The notes beneath the pieces were generated by a model. It was not told the origin of the DNA. It did not search any database and saw only the letters and a list, made by a program, of their open reading frames with translations. DNA of 64,000 nt from Micromussa lordhowensis (taxonomy: Eukaryota; Cnidaria; Anthozoa; Scleractinia; Lobophylliidae): the NCBI GenBank assembly GCA_964020085.1, contig OZ026600.1, positions 31,286,880 to 31,350,879 of the forward strand, written 5' to 3'. A program made the position numbers and the translations under genes. Positions 57,101-64,000 of this stretch are shown here, piece after piece. The number at the start of each line of letters is the position of its first letter. Position 1 is the first letter of the stretch.

Positions 57101-58663
57101 AAGCTTAAAAAAGTGTTTCGCTTCTTTTCTTCATTGCAGTATGGTTTTTCAATAGTCGTTGAAGCTGGAAATAAAATTTGTTGTTATATAGAATGGAAAT
57201 GCATTTTGAACAGTATTTTGTCTTTGTAGGTCGTTTGGGACTGGGAAATGAGGACGATTGTGCGGCCCCTCAGAAGGTAACAATTGCACCTCACTAAGCT
57301 GAAGCTGTCCGCCTACGATCTAGCTATTTTACCGAATTTTTTTTTCTAAGCTGTAAGGATCAGAATTTGGACTTATGACGTTTTGCTTAGTGGACAAGAT
57401 ATTGTAAGGGATCTTCCTCCGAGGAGCTGTAAAGGCTGTGGTATTTTCAATAGAGCAGCATACGTGTTCAGCTTTTCTGTTTAATCCGCTGAATATATAT
57501 TAGTAACCTGCGGATAATAGTGTCTTTGTAAAATATCATTTATGTTACTTGCCAAAAATTTCGGACGTTTTATTTCAGACAAAAATTTAGACAAAAATTT
57601 CAGGCACTTTGCTGTAACAACTAAATTAACGCCTGCAAAACGCGAAATATACTGAAACAACATCTGTAGAAATTATAGTTATATATACCGCACCCTCAGG
57701 GTTTTACAGATACATCGACGACAATTTAATAACACAAATTATTTCGTACCTCAGCCAGTGTCCCAACAAGAACTAAGAGCTTTGGAGCTACTTAGAAGTC
57801 TTAAAAATTTCGGATGGATTTATTTTCGGACACTTTTTTCATCCGAAATTTCTTGCAAGTACTCAGTACTTCCAAAAATATTCTCTCTTGAAAGTTAGCC
57901 TCCGAAAAACCCTCCAATATCACTCTTCCTTGAATATGAGCTCATGTGTGGGCCGGCATACTTGCCTTAACTCTTGAAGATCGCAGCCACCCTACCGGAA
58001 AGTTTGTTATGTATTTCATATCTTTGCAGCATGCACAGTGAATACATCGATTTGTTCTGTTCTAGGTTGATGTGCCATCGCAGTGTAAGGTGGTATCTGT
58101 ATGCTGTGGATCCGACTTCACCTTTATGCTGACTTCAACTGGACGACTGCTGGGTTTTGGCAACAACGATGAAAATCAACTAGGAATTGACACACCCCAG
58201 TCACTGAGAAAAAGACAAGTCAAGGTGTGCTGACTTCTGAATTTTCTTCGTTCATCCTCTTTTATGTTTTCGGTTTTCTTTCAGTTTGATTTTGTGAAAT
58301 TAGCTCTATCCTCTGTAAAGGTAGGAAGCGTTCTTTGTAGAATGCCGCTGTACGAGGTGAGTGCTGGCGTAAAGTCAAATGGATCGACGAATAAGCTAAC
58401 GCTCGAAACGTCAGCTTTCGAATCTCTTTACGGTGGCCAATTCACATTATCAACTCAGTTGATAAAACCAAATTAGTATCACCCAACTAGTGGACTAATG
58501 CAAATCCTGCATTTTAATTGGCTACGCTACTCGAGGACTATTGCTCCTCGAGCGCCATCGAGCGTGACGCTTTCTTTCGTTTTAGTCCCAAATAAATATT
58601 TCTTCAACCTACATTTGCTAACTTTCTTCTTGCCATTTCTGTCCGACTAGTTGGGTGATACTA

Positions 58664-58697
<34 letters not shown>

Positions 58698-61600
58698 GTC
58701 AATAGCCCATTCGGCTTCGGCTCATGGGCTATTGACTATTAATTGTTAATTATCCGGGGTCGACTTAACCCTGTGCCAGCACTTATATCGTTCAGCGGAT
58801 TCTTCCCACCCGAAAAAAACCTATTTAGCTTCTGCGAAGGAGAGAGGGTAACTAGTCTGATCTTCAGTCTGTAATATTTCCTGTTTTGTTTCTAGTCCTC
58901 CACAGGTCATTTTCCATACGTGACTCTTCCCAAACCTGTTATGCCACTCAACAAGTGAGTACGCATTGTTACCTTCTCGTTTAACTTCTTAGCCTCACGG
59001 AACGAATGGTCTTCAGACGTAAGTTTTCCCATCACGTGAACCATCTTCTTTTCAGTAAGGGTGGAGAAGGGGGTGATTTAGAATGGGTTGATCATCAGCA
59101 AATAGTTTCTACTCCATCTGTTTTTGAATGCTTGTGATCATTTCCTTCGGAAGATGGTCAGTTTTTTTCTGTAATTGAATTAGGCAGACCAGTTGCCTTG
59201 CGGGCTCTTGTTTTCATCTCCGTCATGTGTCGGTGTTTTGTGTTTTTCAGATACAGTATCGCGTCTGTATCTGCTGGGAGATCGCATTCAGCTGTAATAG
59301 ACGGTAAGTGTGAAAGCTAAGTTTAAACCAGGCCAGGGTTATATGATTTTTTTCAGTCCAGCTTTACAAACAAAATGGTGTAAAATCGACTGACCGGCAG
59401 ACCTGAAGTCTTTCCTGCTACGCTCTCTATTTTCCCCTGCTCAAAGGACGTTCGATTTGAAAATCTCCATAGAGATGATGTAACTTACGAAGATCCGTGT
59501 AGCATCTCTGATTGGTTGCTATTTGCGCGCACTTACACGGATGTTCAGCTATGTCGTCGGTATAAAATTTTCCAGATCGATCAGCTGAGACGTGTAGGAA
59601 AGACAGGGTTGTCACAAGTCAGGAAGTGGTTAGGAGAAAAATTCTTCAAGGTCAGGGAAAAGTGAGGGAATTTTATTTTGAGCTATAAAAGTTGACATTT
59701 TGAAGAAAAGTCAGGGAAAACTGAAACATGGCTGATTTAATACCATTGAAGGTTGAAGAAACATTTGGGGTCACTGTGATCTCAATGATATTTTTATTAA
59801 TGAAGAAGGAAAATTTGTTGAAAACTTATCCTTCTTAATGAACGAGCAGAAGGGACGGCTGTAAATGAAGGCTAGAAGCCGCTACTAGATCTGATCTGAC
59901 ATTCTGTATTTATTTGGTCAGGGAAATGCTATTTCTATCAGGGAAAAGTCAGGGAATTTTGACAAATGATATCTGTAACAGCCATAAAAGAGGGACGTAT
60001 ATTTAATCACAATACTTCTCACTAACCACTTTGTTTGACTTTTTCGCAGCATATGGGCGCCTAATAACAGTGGGATCCAACAAATTCGGACAGCTGGGGG
60101 TAGGAGACTTCAAGTCTCGAACGGGACCATGTGTCATCGGTGGGGAAATGGTCAGTAAACGAATTGTGCAAGCGGCGTGCGGGGATGACTTCACTGTAGT
60201 GGCCACTGCAGGTATCAACTGTACATCGTTTACCTGATATCTAACACGTAAAATAGAACACGTTCATATCTTGTCAGGAACTTTGCACCTCTGTTTTTCT
60301 TCTCGTTTTTTTAGTGGTGAAATTTTCTTTGTGATGTGTAATCTTCCAATACATGTATGCTTTACATCTTTTTTTCCACAGACAATCAGATCTACTCTTG
60401 GGGGAGAGGTGACAATGGTCGACTTGGCGTATTGACTGACAGCCTTGCTCGGGCTAAGGGTGGAATCCCGTGCACGGCTGTCCCGCGACCCATTTTCGGT
60501 GCCCTCCACGTGTTGTCGTATGTGGCTTGTAGGCACTGGAACTCTCTCATAGTGGCAGGTAACGTAAAATATTTGAACTGTTCGAAACGTAAAATGCTCG
60601 TACAATTTTTCCTCGCCAATGACAAATCAGAACTAAATCATCATTCGTTGTTGTTTGAACAGAGCGTGTTCTTAGCTCCAGAACTGTTAAACGTGGTGGG
60701 TCATCTGGACGGTCCCTGGAGTCTCAGTCATGTAAGTGGAGTTTTCGTTTCCTTGTCGTATTTAGTACATTCTTTAGCCTATGTAACAAGGTTGGTTTCA
60801 GCGCGTCTTCGTAAGGAGTGTAAGGGAGAAAGGTTGGTTAACAAGGTTGGTTTCAGCGCGTCTTCGTAAGGAGTGTAAGGGAGAAAGGGGTTTAAGTGTG
60901 GACGGAGCTCAATTTCAAAAACGGCGACAGAAAAAAACGCCGAGTTTTCCTCAAACACAAATCCAAAATGACCGGTTATAGTTGCGTTTTCAAATTCCTC
61001 CGACGTAGTGTAGAAGGAGAACATTGATGCATGGTGTGAAACCTCCGATTTCAAATTGCTACGGTGTGGTGTGGGCGGGGCCTTATCCTCATACTGTTAA
61101 AATGCGCGTGTTGTTGCTCCCTTTCTAATTGGCTGAGTGTTTTGGAAAACAAACAAAAATTCAAAGTCAATCAACAACTAAAACGATGCGTTTCTATTTT
61201 TTCTATGCGTTTTTATTTTCTGTACAAATATTTCATTCGACGACGTTTGCGTGGAAGGTTCAAGTGGAAAATAGAACGACTGAACAGACGATAAAACAAA
61301 TATTTTGTCTTCTACAGCGGGCGATAACGGTGCAGACTCGGTGTTCTCAGAGCAGATGGGACTGAACCTCAATCACGACAGTGGACCCGCCAACCCAAAT
61401 GATCTATTTGGTGATACAAAGGACTCTGGCGTTGGTCGCTCGCCCCGGGCCCCAGGGTCTGGCTCTGACCCCAGGAGTCTGGGAGAGAGCAGCGTGCCAC
61501 CAGCTTGGCTTCAAGATGTAAGTGTGCTTTCAGTTTTGTACCTATAAAAGGGAACGTTTGAAGCAGCCATTTCTCGCCTTCTCTATATGAAGTTGTTTTT

Positions 61601-63710
61601 GTTACGTGTAAAGGACGTCTGCCCTCAGATCGATGAAAGTCTCAAAATAGCGGCTTGCAAAGATAGAAAAATAGCAAACAGTTAGTGATAAACTACGAAG
61701 AATCAAGGATGGTTAAGATTGGAGGAGACTGAAACCGATGACGAATTAAAGAACCTGAATCTATAGGCTTAATTTTTGAAGGTGCACCATCAACGAAGTA
61801 AGGCCTTTCAACCTCTAAACAAATAAAATGTTCCAGCATTTTCTAGAGCTTAAGACGGATTCCGCTCAAGGTTCGAGCAATAAGTGCAAAAATTATTTAC
61901 TAAAAATCTACTCATGGCGCAGTAACTTTTTTAATACTGTTTAACGCATCTCACTGTAATTAATTTCTCTGGGTGACCCCGCAATTAAATGTCCAAGCAT
62001 TCCCGAGAAGATTAATGTAAAACCTTGTAAGAATGCTTAATGCGAGTGTAATTCTGTTTTCAACTAATGCGAAATGTCCGTTTTAACTGAATTATAGATA
62101 ACTTGAAGTTCATTTTTCCCTCGCGGGGTCAGCTTGAGAACTTAAATCTCAATAAGACCTTCTTACCATAATCCAAAATATTACCATGCTTAGAGGGTTT
62201 TTTGGTAACTTAATTTTTTTCATTATTGCTCGAATGTTGTGCGGAAATCGTCTTAACACTTTAAATACCTCTTTCTTACTCTCGTAAACATGCCTTTCTC
62301 TCCTCCCCCCTCCCCCCACAGGAACTTGACCAAGCGGAGTACATTTCCATTGAGTCGAGTGGCTCGCCCGATTCCAACAGAAGTCCGTCCCAGGCTAGCG
62401 CGTCCAGTTATGGCCGTTCTCTTTCCAGTTCAGAGAGCAATGTCCCAGCGTGGTTGAAAAATGTATGCGTTTGGTTTGTAGTAAATTTGCTCTCCTTCTT
62501 AATTAATTATATATGATACTTGGACACAAACATAGATATATTGACGAGTGCGATGTTTGTGTGCTTTTCTCCGTTAAAAAATTCGAGAAAAGGATATTTG
62601 CGCCGCTAGATTTCAGCTCGGCCATCCCTTGTTTACTGCCAGGTTCTTCAGGTTTGTGTCAGTAGATTTACTTTTAATTAACTCAAGAACTTATTTTCAA
62701 AACATTTTACGCATCAGAATCATTTTTCTGGGTAAGTACCGTGTTTGCAGAAATGTTCCTGAAATTTCTAACATGCAGGAACGCTCTAAAAGCTAAAAAA
62801 TTGTCGCCCTGTTTCTTATAGTAACATCTCTTCCCAAACTGGCGGTTTGAATCAATCAATTTGCCCTTCTTTCTAGACTTGATTTCCCCTCTTCTATCGA
62901 GTCCGGTTCCTCCCAGAGAAGAGCCCGCTACTTCCCCGTACAGCGGCTGGTAATTAAGCATACTTTCTTCCCCGCTTGAGACAAAAATTAGCTCGAGGAA
63001 TTTCCAAGTTTGATATTTACATCAAATTGTCAATGTTTTCGTTTTAGGAGCTTCATGAAGCGGAGTATATTCCCATACATGGCCAGGCAAAGCCTCCACA
63101 GCCTTCTTCTAACAGCAAGTAAGTAACTAACAATCATTTTCTCCCTACAATATCAATACAAAGTCAGAAATAAAGAAGCTAATCACTGACAATATAGATT
63201 TCCATTTAGTCCTCCCATCTATTGCTACAGAAATGATCGTACACCGTTAAAGAGAATTCATTTGATTGTTACTGCAGAGTGATTCAGATGACCTTAGCCC
63301 AATCAAATGAGCTCGTTTCCTAGAGTTCTTTGCTGTAGGATTCCAAAGCTGTCCTACCCTGACCTTGTTTGTAAAGGGAATTGACTCCAGCGTAAAAAAA
63401 TACAGTACTAGTAAACAGAAAGTCCATCGGTTGATACGATAGGATTCTTAGAGTCTGAGGTCATCTATTTAATCGGCTTCCTTGTGTTTGACTTCTTTTC
63501 TTTTTTCTGACATTTCAGTGAAATATCCACGACATCTGTAGCGGTCCAATGCGATCTCGAGCCAGGTAAAAACTTTCCCAGCTGAGTAGAAAAAAACTAA
63601 CGACAGACTCGTTGTTTTGCAAATTGGAATGAACAGAGCGTGTGTTTATTTTAGGCAGTGCGGAAGCAATGAAGGCTCGTCTATTACAGTTAGAGCAGGA
63701 GAATACCAAG
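42358..63710 (+). CDS. NEK9: NEK9 kinase gene (28 coding exons; 3' end beyond right edge)
   Basis: NEK9 is a NIMA-family serine/threonine kinase that acts in mitotic spindle and centrosome function upstream of NEK6/NEK7. Exons follow human NEK9 in order with phase kept throughout: 42358-42468, 43953-44130, 44873-44925, 45154-45224, 46536-46644, 46757-46806, 47375-47456, 53138-53242, 53796-53860, 54072-54122, 54406-54460, 54881-54955, 55456-55518, 55725-55869, 56266-56427, 56792-56830, 57230-57276, 58066-58224, 58896-58954, 59251-59303, 60050-60211, 60382-60558, 60663-60731, 61318-61517, 62322-62462, 63048-63118, 63519-63565, 63655-63710. This gives 885 codons; human NEK9 has 979 residues. The last exon ends AAG/gtaatt inside the expected coiled coil, so the gene runs off the window. 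The kinase plus RCC1 architecture separates it from most NEKs. NEK8 shares it, but the flanking exons match NEK9. Confidence 0.94.
42469..43380. other. NEK9 intron 1, first part
   Basis: AT-rich with no recognised gene, repeat or splice-paired exon. Confidence 0.5.
43399..43585. repeat. Dispersed repeat copy B, NEK9 intron 1
   Basis: Shares ttccagaaaatat, ttccaattaagctccatata, ttttggtctta and ccaatcccttctgtgggg, in order, with 47053-47225. Confidence 0.65.
43733..43797. repeat. CTGCAGT minisatellite, second locus, NEK9 intron 1
   Basis: Has ggtctgcagtctgtatttta, then cccctgctctgcagtctgca, the same phrase order as the 17910-18005 array. Confidence 0.65.
44553..44706. mobile_element. Foldback element, NEK9 intron 2
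   Basis: Inverted arms: tttatgggaaaatctcaaac against ttttgagattttcccataaa, and cttattaacc against ggttaataag. The centre is ctcgctctcactcgg. Confidence 0.75.
45506..45914. mobile_element. Foldback element with inverted ends, copy 2, NEK9 intron 4
   Basis: The inverted ends are gcgggacttgcatatgaaag and, from the right, ggggacttgcatatgacagg. Inside is a second hairpin (ggagaccaatctggtctccc). About 409 bp, no ORF beyond a chance 60 codons. Confidence 0.65.
47053..47225. repeat. Dispersed repeat copy C, NEK9 intron 6
   Basis: Same order and orientation as copy B: ttccagaaaatattcataac, caaattaagcttcatatata, ttttggtctta, ccaatcccttctgtgggt. Confidence 0.65.
47981..48122. mobile_element. Foldback element with CCGCGAAGCGG loop, NEK9 intron 7
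   Basis: Ends GGTAATAGGAC and GTCCTGTTACC. Inner arms gtctgtaatcatac / gtatgattacagcc and gtgattaacaaaattggac / gtccgatttgttaatcac. It lies 320 bp before the gypsy 5' LTR. Confidence 0.75.
48444..48622 (+). repeat. 5' LTR
   Basis: 179 bp, starting TGTTGTAATATG and ending CTTACAACA (TG...CA termini). It is identical base for base to the copy at 52812-52990. Confidence 0.96.
48623..48640 (+). other. Primer-binding site
   Basis: TGGTGTCAGAAGAAATAG begins at the base after the 5' LTR. A TGG start directly adjoining the LTR is the usual form of a tRNA-complementary minus-strand primer site. I did not identify the tRNA. Confidence 0.65.
48734..51187 (+). CDS. Gypsy gag-protease-RT frame, ends early by frameshift
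   Basis: An 817-codon frame starts at ATG 48734. Residues 1-200 are gag-like. A zinc knuckle C-x2-C-x4-H-x4-C lies at residues 233-246 ([14 protein letters not shown]). The aspartic protease active site DTGA is at 306-309. Reverse transcriptase has [25 protein letters not shown] and the catalytic IVDD, with V614-D615-D616. RNase H begins with [12 protein letters not shown]. At about 51101-51107 the frame is lost within the RNase H region, so the last 25 or so residues are out of register and end at a stop at 51185. Gag and pol share one frame with no stop between them. The next frame (51169 on) carries the rest. Confidence 0.93.
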   Translation: MAERDTRTPGPLVLDANAADNWRKFFMQFEIYLVAKGKDEKPDKLKVNMLLNCAGPEAIEEYSHFVYNAGEEKENYADVCKKFKELCEGARNVIYERLVFNQRNQKEGERIDNYVSELKRLSLKCDFGDLRDSLIRDRIVGGVLSDELRGELLKKPDLTLQKAHDYCRTFEAAELQKYKFSTPAGAGTEHSIGIQPVNKLNEQDKKPPRSCKFCGYKHPFTKPSRCPAFGKLCLKCKQKGHFAQVCPANVKGDSQVDVVQHTQSSSQEVHTYFESIELGSVLDARKSRKSLVTIQIGGQAVEIKADTGAEATVIPYHLYEKITKKPLQQIQQPLKGWLATKPVHPRGCVRLPTRYKNRQMDLLYLVVDGNFTPLLGCDACLDLEVLKFMNLQLIDSPEPDRATPKPQGACEDQTMFQKDSVLCGYQDCFSDKPGQLPNKVHLEVDTSVPPVVHPPRKIPVAMLEPAREKLKEMEEAGIIVKEDEPTPWVSSMLVIDKRKVNDKRKDTPPSKDDVRICIDPRDLNKALKRPHYPMVTVEEVANRLAGAKSFTSLDACSGYWQLPVDDESSKLLTFNTPWGRYRFTRLPFGISPAPELYQREMDRLFAGVPVEIIVDDFLVHGKDQSEVDEKMRRVLDRSREVGLKFNPKKVKLRVPEVSYVGHLFSAEGLKPDPEKIRAINDMPPPVDKEGVLRILGTVNYLDKFIEHKADIQEPISQLTQKDAAFVWEKPQQEAFNHLKSVITSALAYFDNTKETVLNVDASIKGLGAVIMQDGKPVAFGSKTLTSCERRFMQTSRESYWQLSGEHKSFTRMCMGAE
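51169..52155 (+). CDS. Gypsy RNase H end and integrase, interrupted by a stop
   Basis: This frame continues RNase H with [14 protein letters not shown]. It then has the integrase zinc domain, with HGAH and CSIC as the paired HH and CC ligands. The catalytic core has its first Asp in VVGTDLFDY, its second in VSDNGSQY, and its Glu in [13 protein letters not shown] at 52153-52155 sits just after that Glu, where the frame otherwise carries on. It could be a point mutation (CAG to TAG), a sequencing error or readthrough; the sequence alone cannot tell. Confidence 0.92.
   Translation: MYGRRVIVETDHKPLESIFRKPLNDAPPRLQRMLLKLTKYDLDVRYVPGKQQVISDCLSRAPISDTAPATEPEDVIGINLIEDLGFESSTLKRFKETSSNDETSRVVMEYVLKGWPSEKEQVDELAREYWSFKEELSVEDGLLFKSDRIVVPRSLRAEVLDEIHGAHMGESKSLSFARDYVFWPSMTAQIKDRVSSCSICNAFRNRQQRESLHPHDIPGLPWQVVGTDLFDYAGQTYLLVTDFYSKYFEIELLRQNTARCVINNLKKIFARFGVPDEVVSDNGSQYSNTRNLFSTTHEFKQFAEEWGFRHTTSSPEYPQSNGAAERAV
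52156..52803 (+). pseudogene. Gypsy integrase C-terminal part after the in-frame stop
   Basis: The same frame resumes after the stop with [17 protein letters not shown] and reads open to the TAG at 52801. It includes [20 protein letters not shown] and a basic SH3-like stretch ([20 protein letters not shown]) typical of gypsy integrase C-termini. Past that point the sequence is low in complexity, with two short repeats of [13 protein letters not shown] type. Without the upstream part it lacks a natural start. Confidence 0.85.
52802..52811 (+). other. Polypurine tract
   Basis: AGGAGGGAGA lies immediately before the 3' LTR and just after the integrase stop at 52801-52803. This is the position and composition expected of the plus-strand primer. 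Confidence 0.7.
52812..52990 (+). repeat. 3' LTR
   Basis: Identical to the 5' copy. It is directly followed by CTCC, the same four bases that precede the 5' LTR. Confidence 0.96.
54406..60558 (+). CDS. NEK9: NEK9 exons 11-22: RCC1 beta-propeller
   Basis: These exons encode repeated RCC1-type blades. The recurring strand is a hydrophobic-x-x-W/F-G-x-G pattern followed by Q-V-x-C-G. Examples are [122 protein letters not shown] and [14 protein letters not shown]. Each aligns with the same blade of human NEK9. In that protein the propeller is known to inhibit the kinase until mitotic phosphorylation. The block spans about residues 292-690. Exon borders fall inside blades, and many introns are phase 1 after a GCAG or ACAG, a regular pattern. 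Confidence 0.93.
54552..54770. mobile_element. MITE of the AGGGCTAG family, copy 2
   Basis: Ends AGGGCTAGAAAAAAA and TTTTTTCTAGCCCT are inverted. The body matches copy 1 in order (gtagctctcaaattttgctt, tagttggtggatgag, aaatctacttgtcctggaca). NEK9 intron 11. Confidence 0.65.
58376..58474 (+). repeat. Penelope-type 3'-end fragment, NEK9 intron 18
   Basis: Reads aagctaacgctcgaaacgtc, agctttcgaatctctttacg, gtggccaattcacattatca, actcagttgataaaaccaaa, matching the right arm at 41750-41820 and the relic end near 36370-36410. Confidence 0.65.
58473..58664. mobile_element. MITE with perfect 19-bp ends, NEK9 intron 18
   Basis: TTAGTATCACCCAACTAGT (58473-58491) and its exact complement (58646-58664). 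It abuts the Penelope-type fragment. A further short hairpin follows at 58700-58736 (tcaatagcccat ... atgggctattga). Confidence 0.8.
59606..59970. repeat. Repeat with recurring AGTCAGGGAAAA motifs, NEK9 intron 20
   Basis: gtcagggaaaa-type phrases occur four or more times (59652, 59709, 59920, 59938), with agggaattttattttga and agggaattttgac. Confidence 0.45.
60663..63710 (+). CDS. NEK9: NEK9 exons 23-28: Ser/Pro-rich tail and start of coiled coil
   Basis: Exon 23 encodes [11 protein letters not shown] followed by a Ser/Gly run, like human EKVLNSKTIRSNSSG. Exon 24 (200 bp) is acidic and Ser/Pro rich and ends VPPAWLQD. Exon 25 starts [13 protein letters not shown] and ends VPAWLKN. Exon 26 starts [12 protein letters not shown]. 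Human NEK9 has one such motif (WLRKELENAEFIPMP); here it occurs twice, once at each exon junction. Exon 28 begins the leucine-rich heptads ([14 protein letters not shown]) that match the human coiled coil, then leaves the window's coding record at a donor. The LC8-binding TQT-type motif expected after the coiled coil is not in the window. Confidence 0.85.
60785..60892. repeat. 55-bp exact direct duplication, NEK9 intron 23
   Basis: aacaaggttggtttcagcgc... begins at 60785 and again at 60840. The shared stretch (about 49 bp) is identical. Confidence 0.9.
61518..62321. other. NEK9 intron 24
   Basis: No gene recognised. Part of it (tccgctcaaggttcgagcaa, ttatttactaaaaatctac, atttctctgggtgaccccgc) resembles 11640-11800 (tccactcaaaattcaagcaa, ttatttactaaaaatatac, tttctctgagggaccccat), so an old dispersed repeat lies in both introns. 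Confidence 0.5.
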
Positions 63711-63794
63711 GTAATTGCTCGTCTTTGGATTGTGTGCTAGATGACACGGGGTATTCGAAAAAAAAACTGGAAACTTTGACGTCAAGATAGAGGC

Positions 63795-64000
63795 AGCGTT
63801 CACACTACGTCGAAGAAATTTAAAAACGCAGCTTTATTTCTACCGTCCACACTAATCTGTCAGGAAAACGGAGCTTTTCGAAAACGCTCTTCAAACAGGA
63901 GGAATTTGAAAACGCCGGCTTTTTGTTTTCGTGAGGACGGAAAACATTTTGAAAACGGAGCTATTCGAAAACGATGGCGTCACGGTAATCGTGTGAGTTC
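63795..64000. repeat. Dispersed repeat cut by the right edge
   Basis: Begins gttcacactacgtcgaagaa and repeats aaaacggagct and gaaaacg phrases in both orientations. Incomplete. Confidence 0.4.

Noticed and set aside
1..64000. Bacterial-type operons, CRISPR arrays or defence systems
   Set aside because: The long introns, GT-AG splicing and animal gene content show nuclear DNA; no regularly spaced repeat array with spacers was seen.

Overview
The window is eukaryotic nuclear DNA: AT-rich, GT-AG introns of 0.1-22 kb, dense short inverted-repeat elements, and genes whose exons read as animal proteins. The protein matches together with the repeat types (a tRNA-derived SINE, Penelope-like fragments with a GIY-YIG tail, Ty3/gypsy, TTAA-flanked elements with THAP and P2X7-tail-like ORFs, many foldback MITEs) suggest a cnidarian, most likely a stony coral. 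The species cannot be fixed from the window.

Layout. Two conserved genes diverge from a shared start region near 42.0-42.4 kb. Leftward on the minus strand is exportin-5 (XPO5): 23 phase-consistent coding exons from 41980 down to 800, about 746 residues. The C-terminal third lies beyond the left edge. Rightward on the plus strand is the NIMA-family kinase NEK9: 28 phase-consistent exons from 42358 to 63710, 885 codons, covering the kinase domain, the RCC1 propeller and the start of the C-terminal tail. The last part lies beyond the right edge.

XPO5 intron 4 (17157-39434) is about 22 kb and is packed with mobile DNA. It holds a chain of three TTAA-flanked elements that share their TTAA sites (23448-29275), a broken hAT-like transposase, a Penelope-like relic carrying a small hairpin insertion, a THAP pseudogene, several MITEs and minisatellites. 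It also holds one intact single-exon gene on the plus strand (33428-34891) for a seven-pass membrane protein with gustatory-receptor-like topology. NEK9 intron 7 holds a 4.5-kb Ty3/gypsy element with two identical 179-bp LTRs and a CTCC target duplication. Its polyprotein frame is broken twice.

How it fits together. XPO5 (RanGTP-dependent export of pre-miRNA and other structured RNA) and NEK9 (mitotic kinase) are both housekeeping genes and probably share a bidirectional promoter. Almost everything else is intronic repeat. No operon, CRISPR array or prokaryotic system is present. Family names are from memory of human protein sequences and known repeat types; no search was run.
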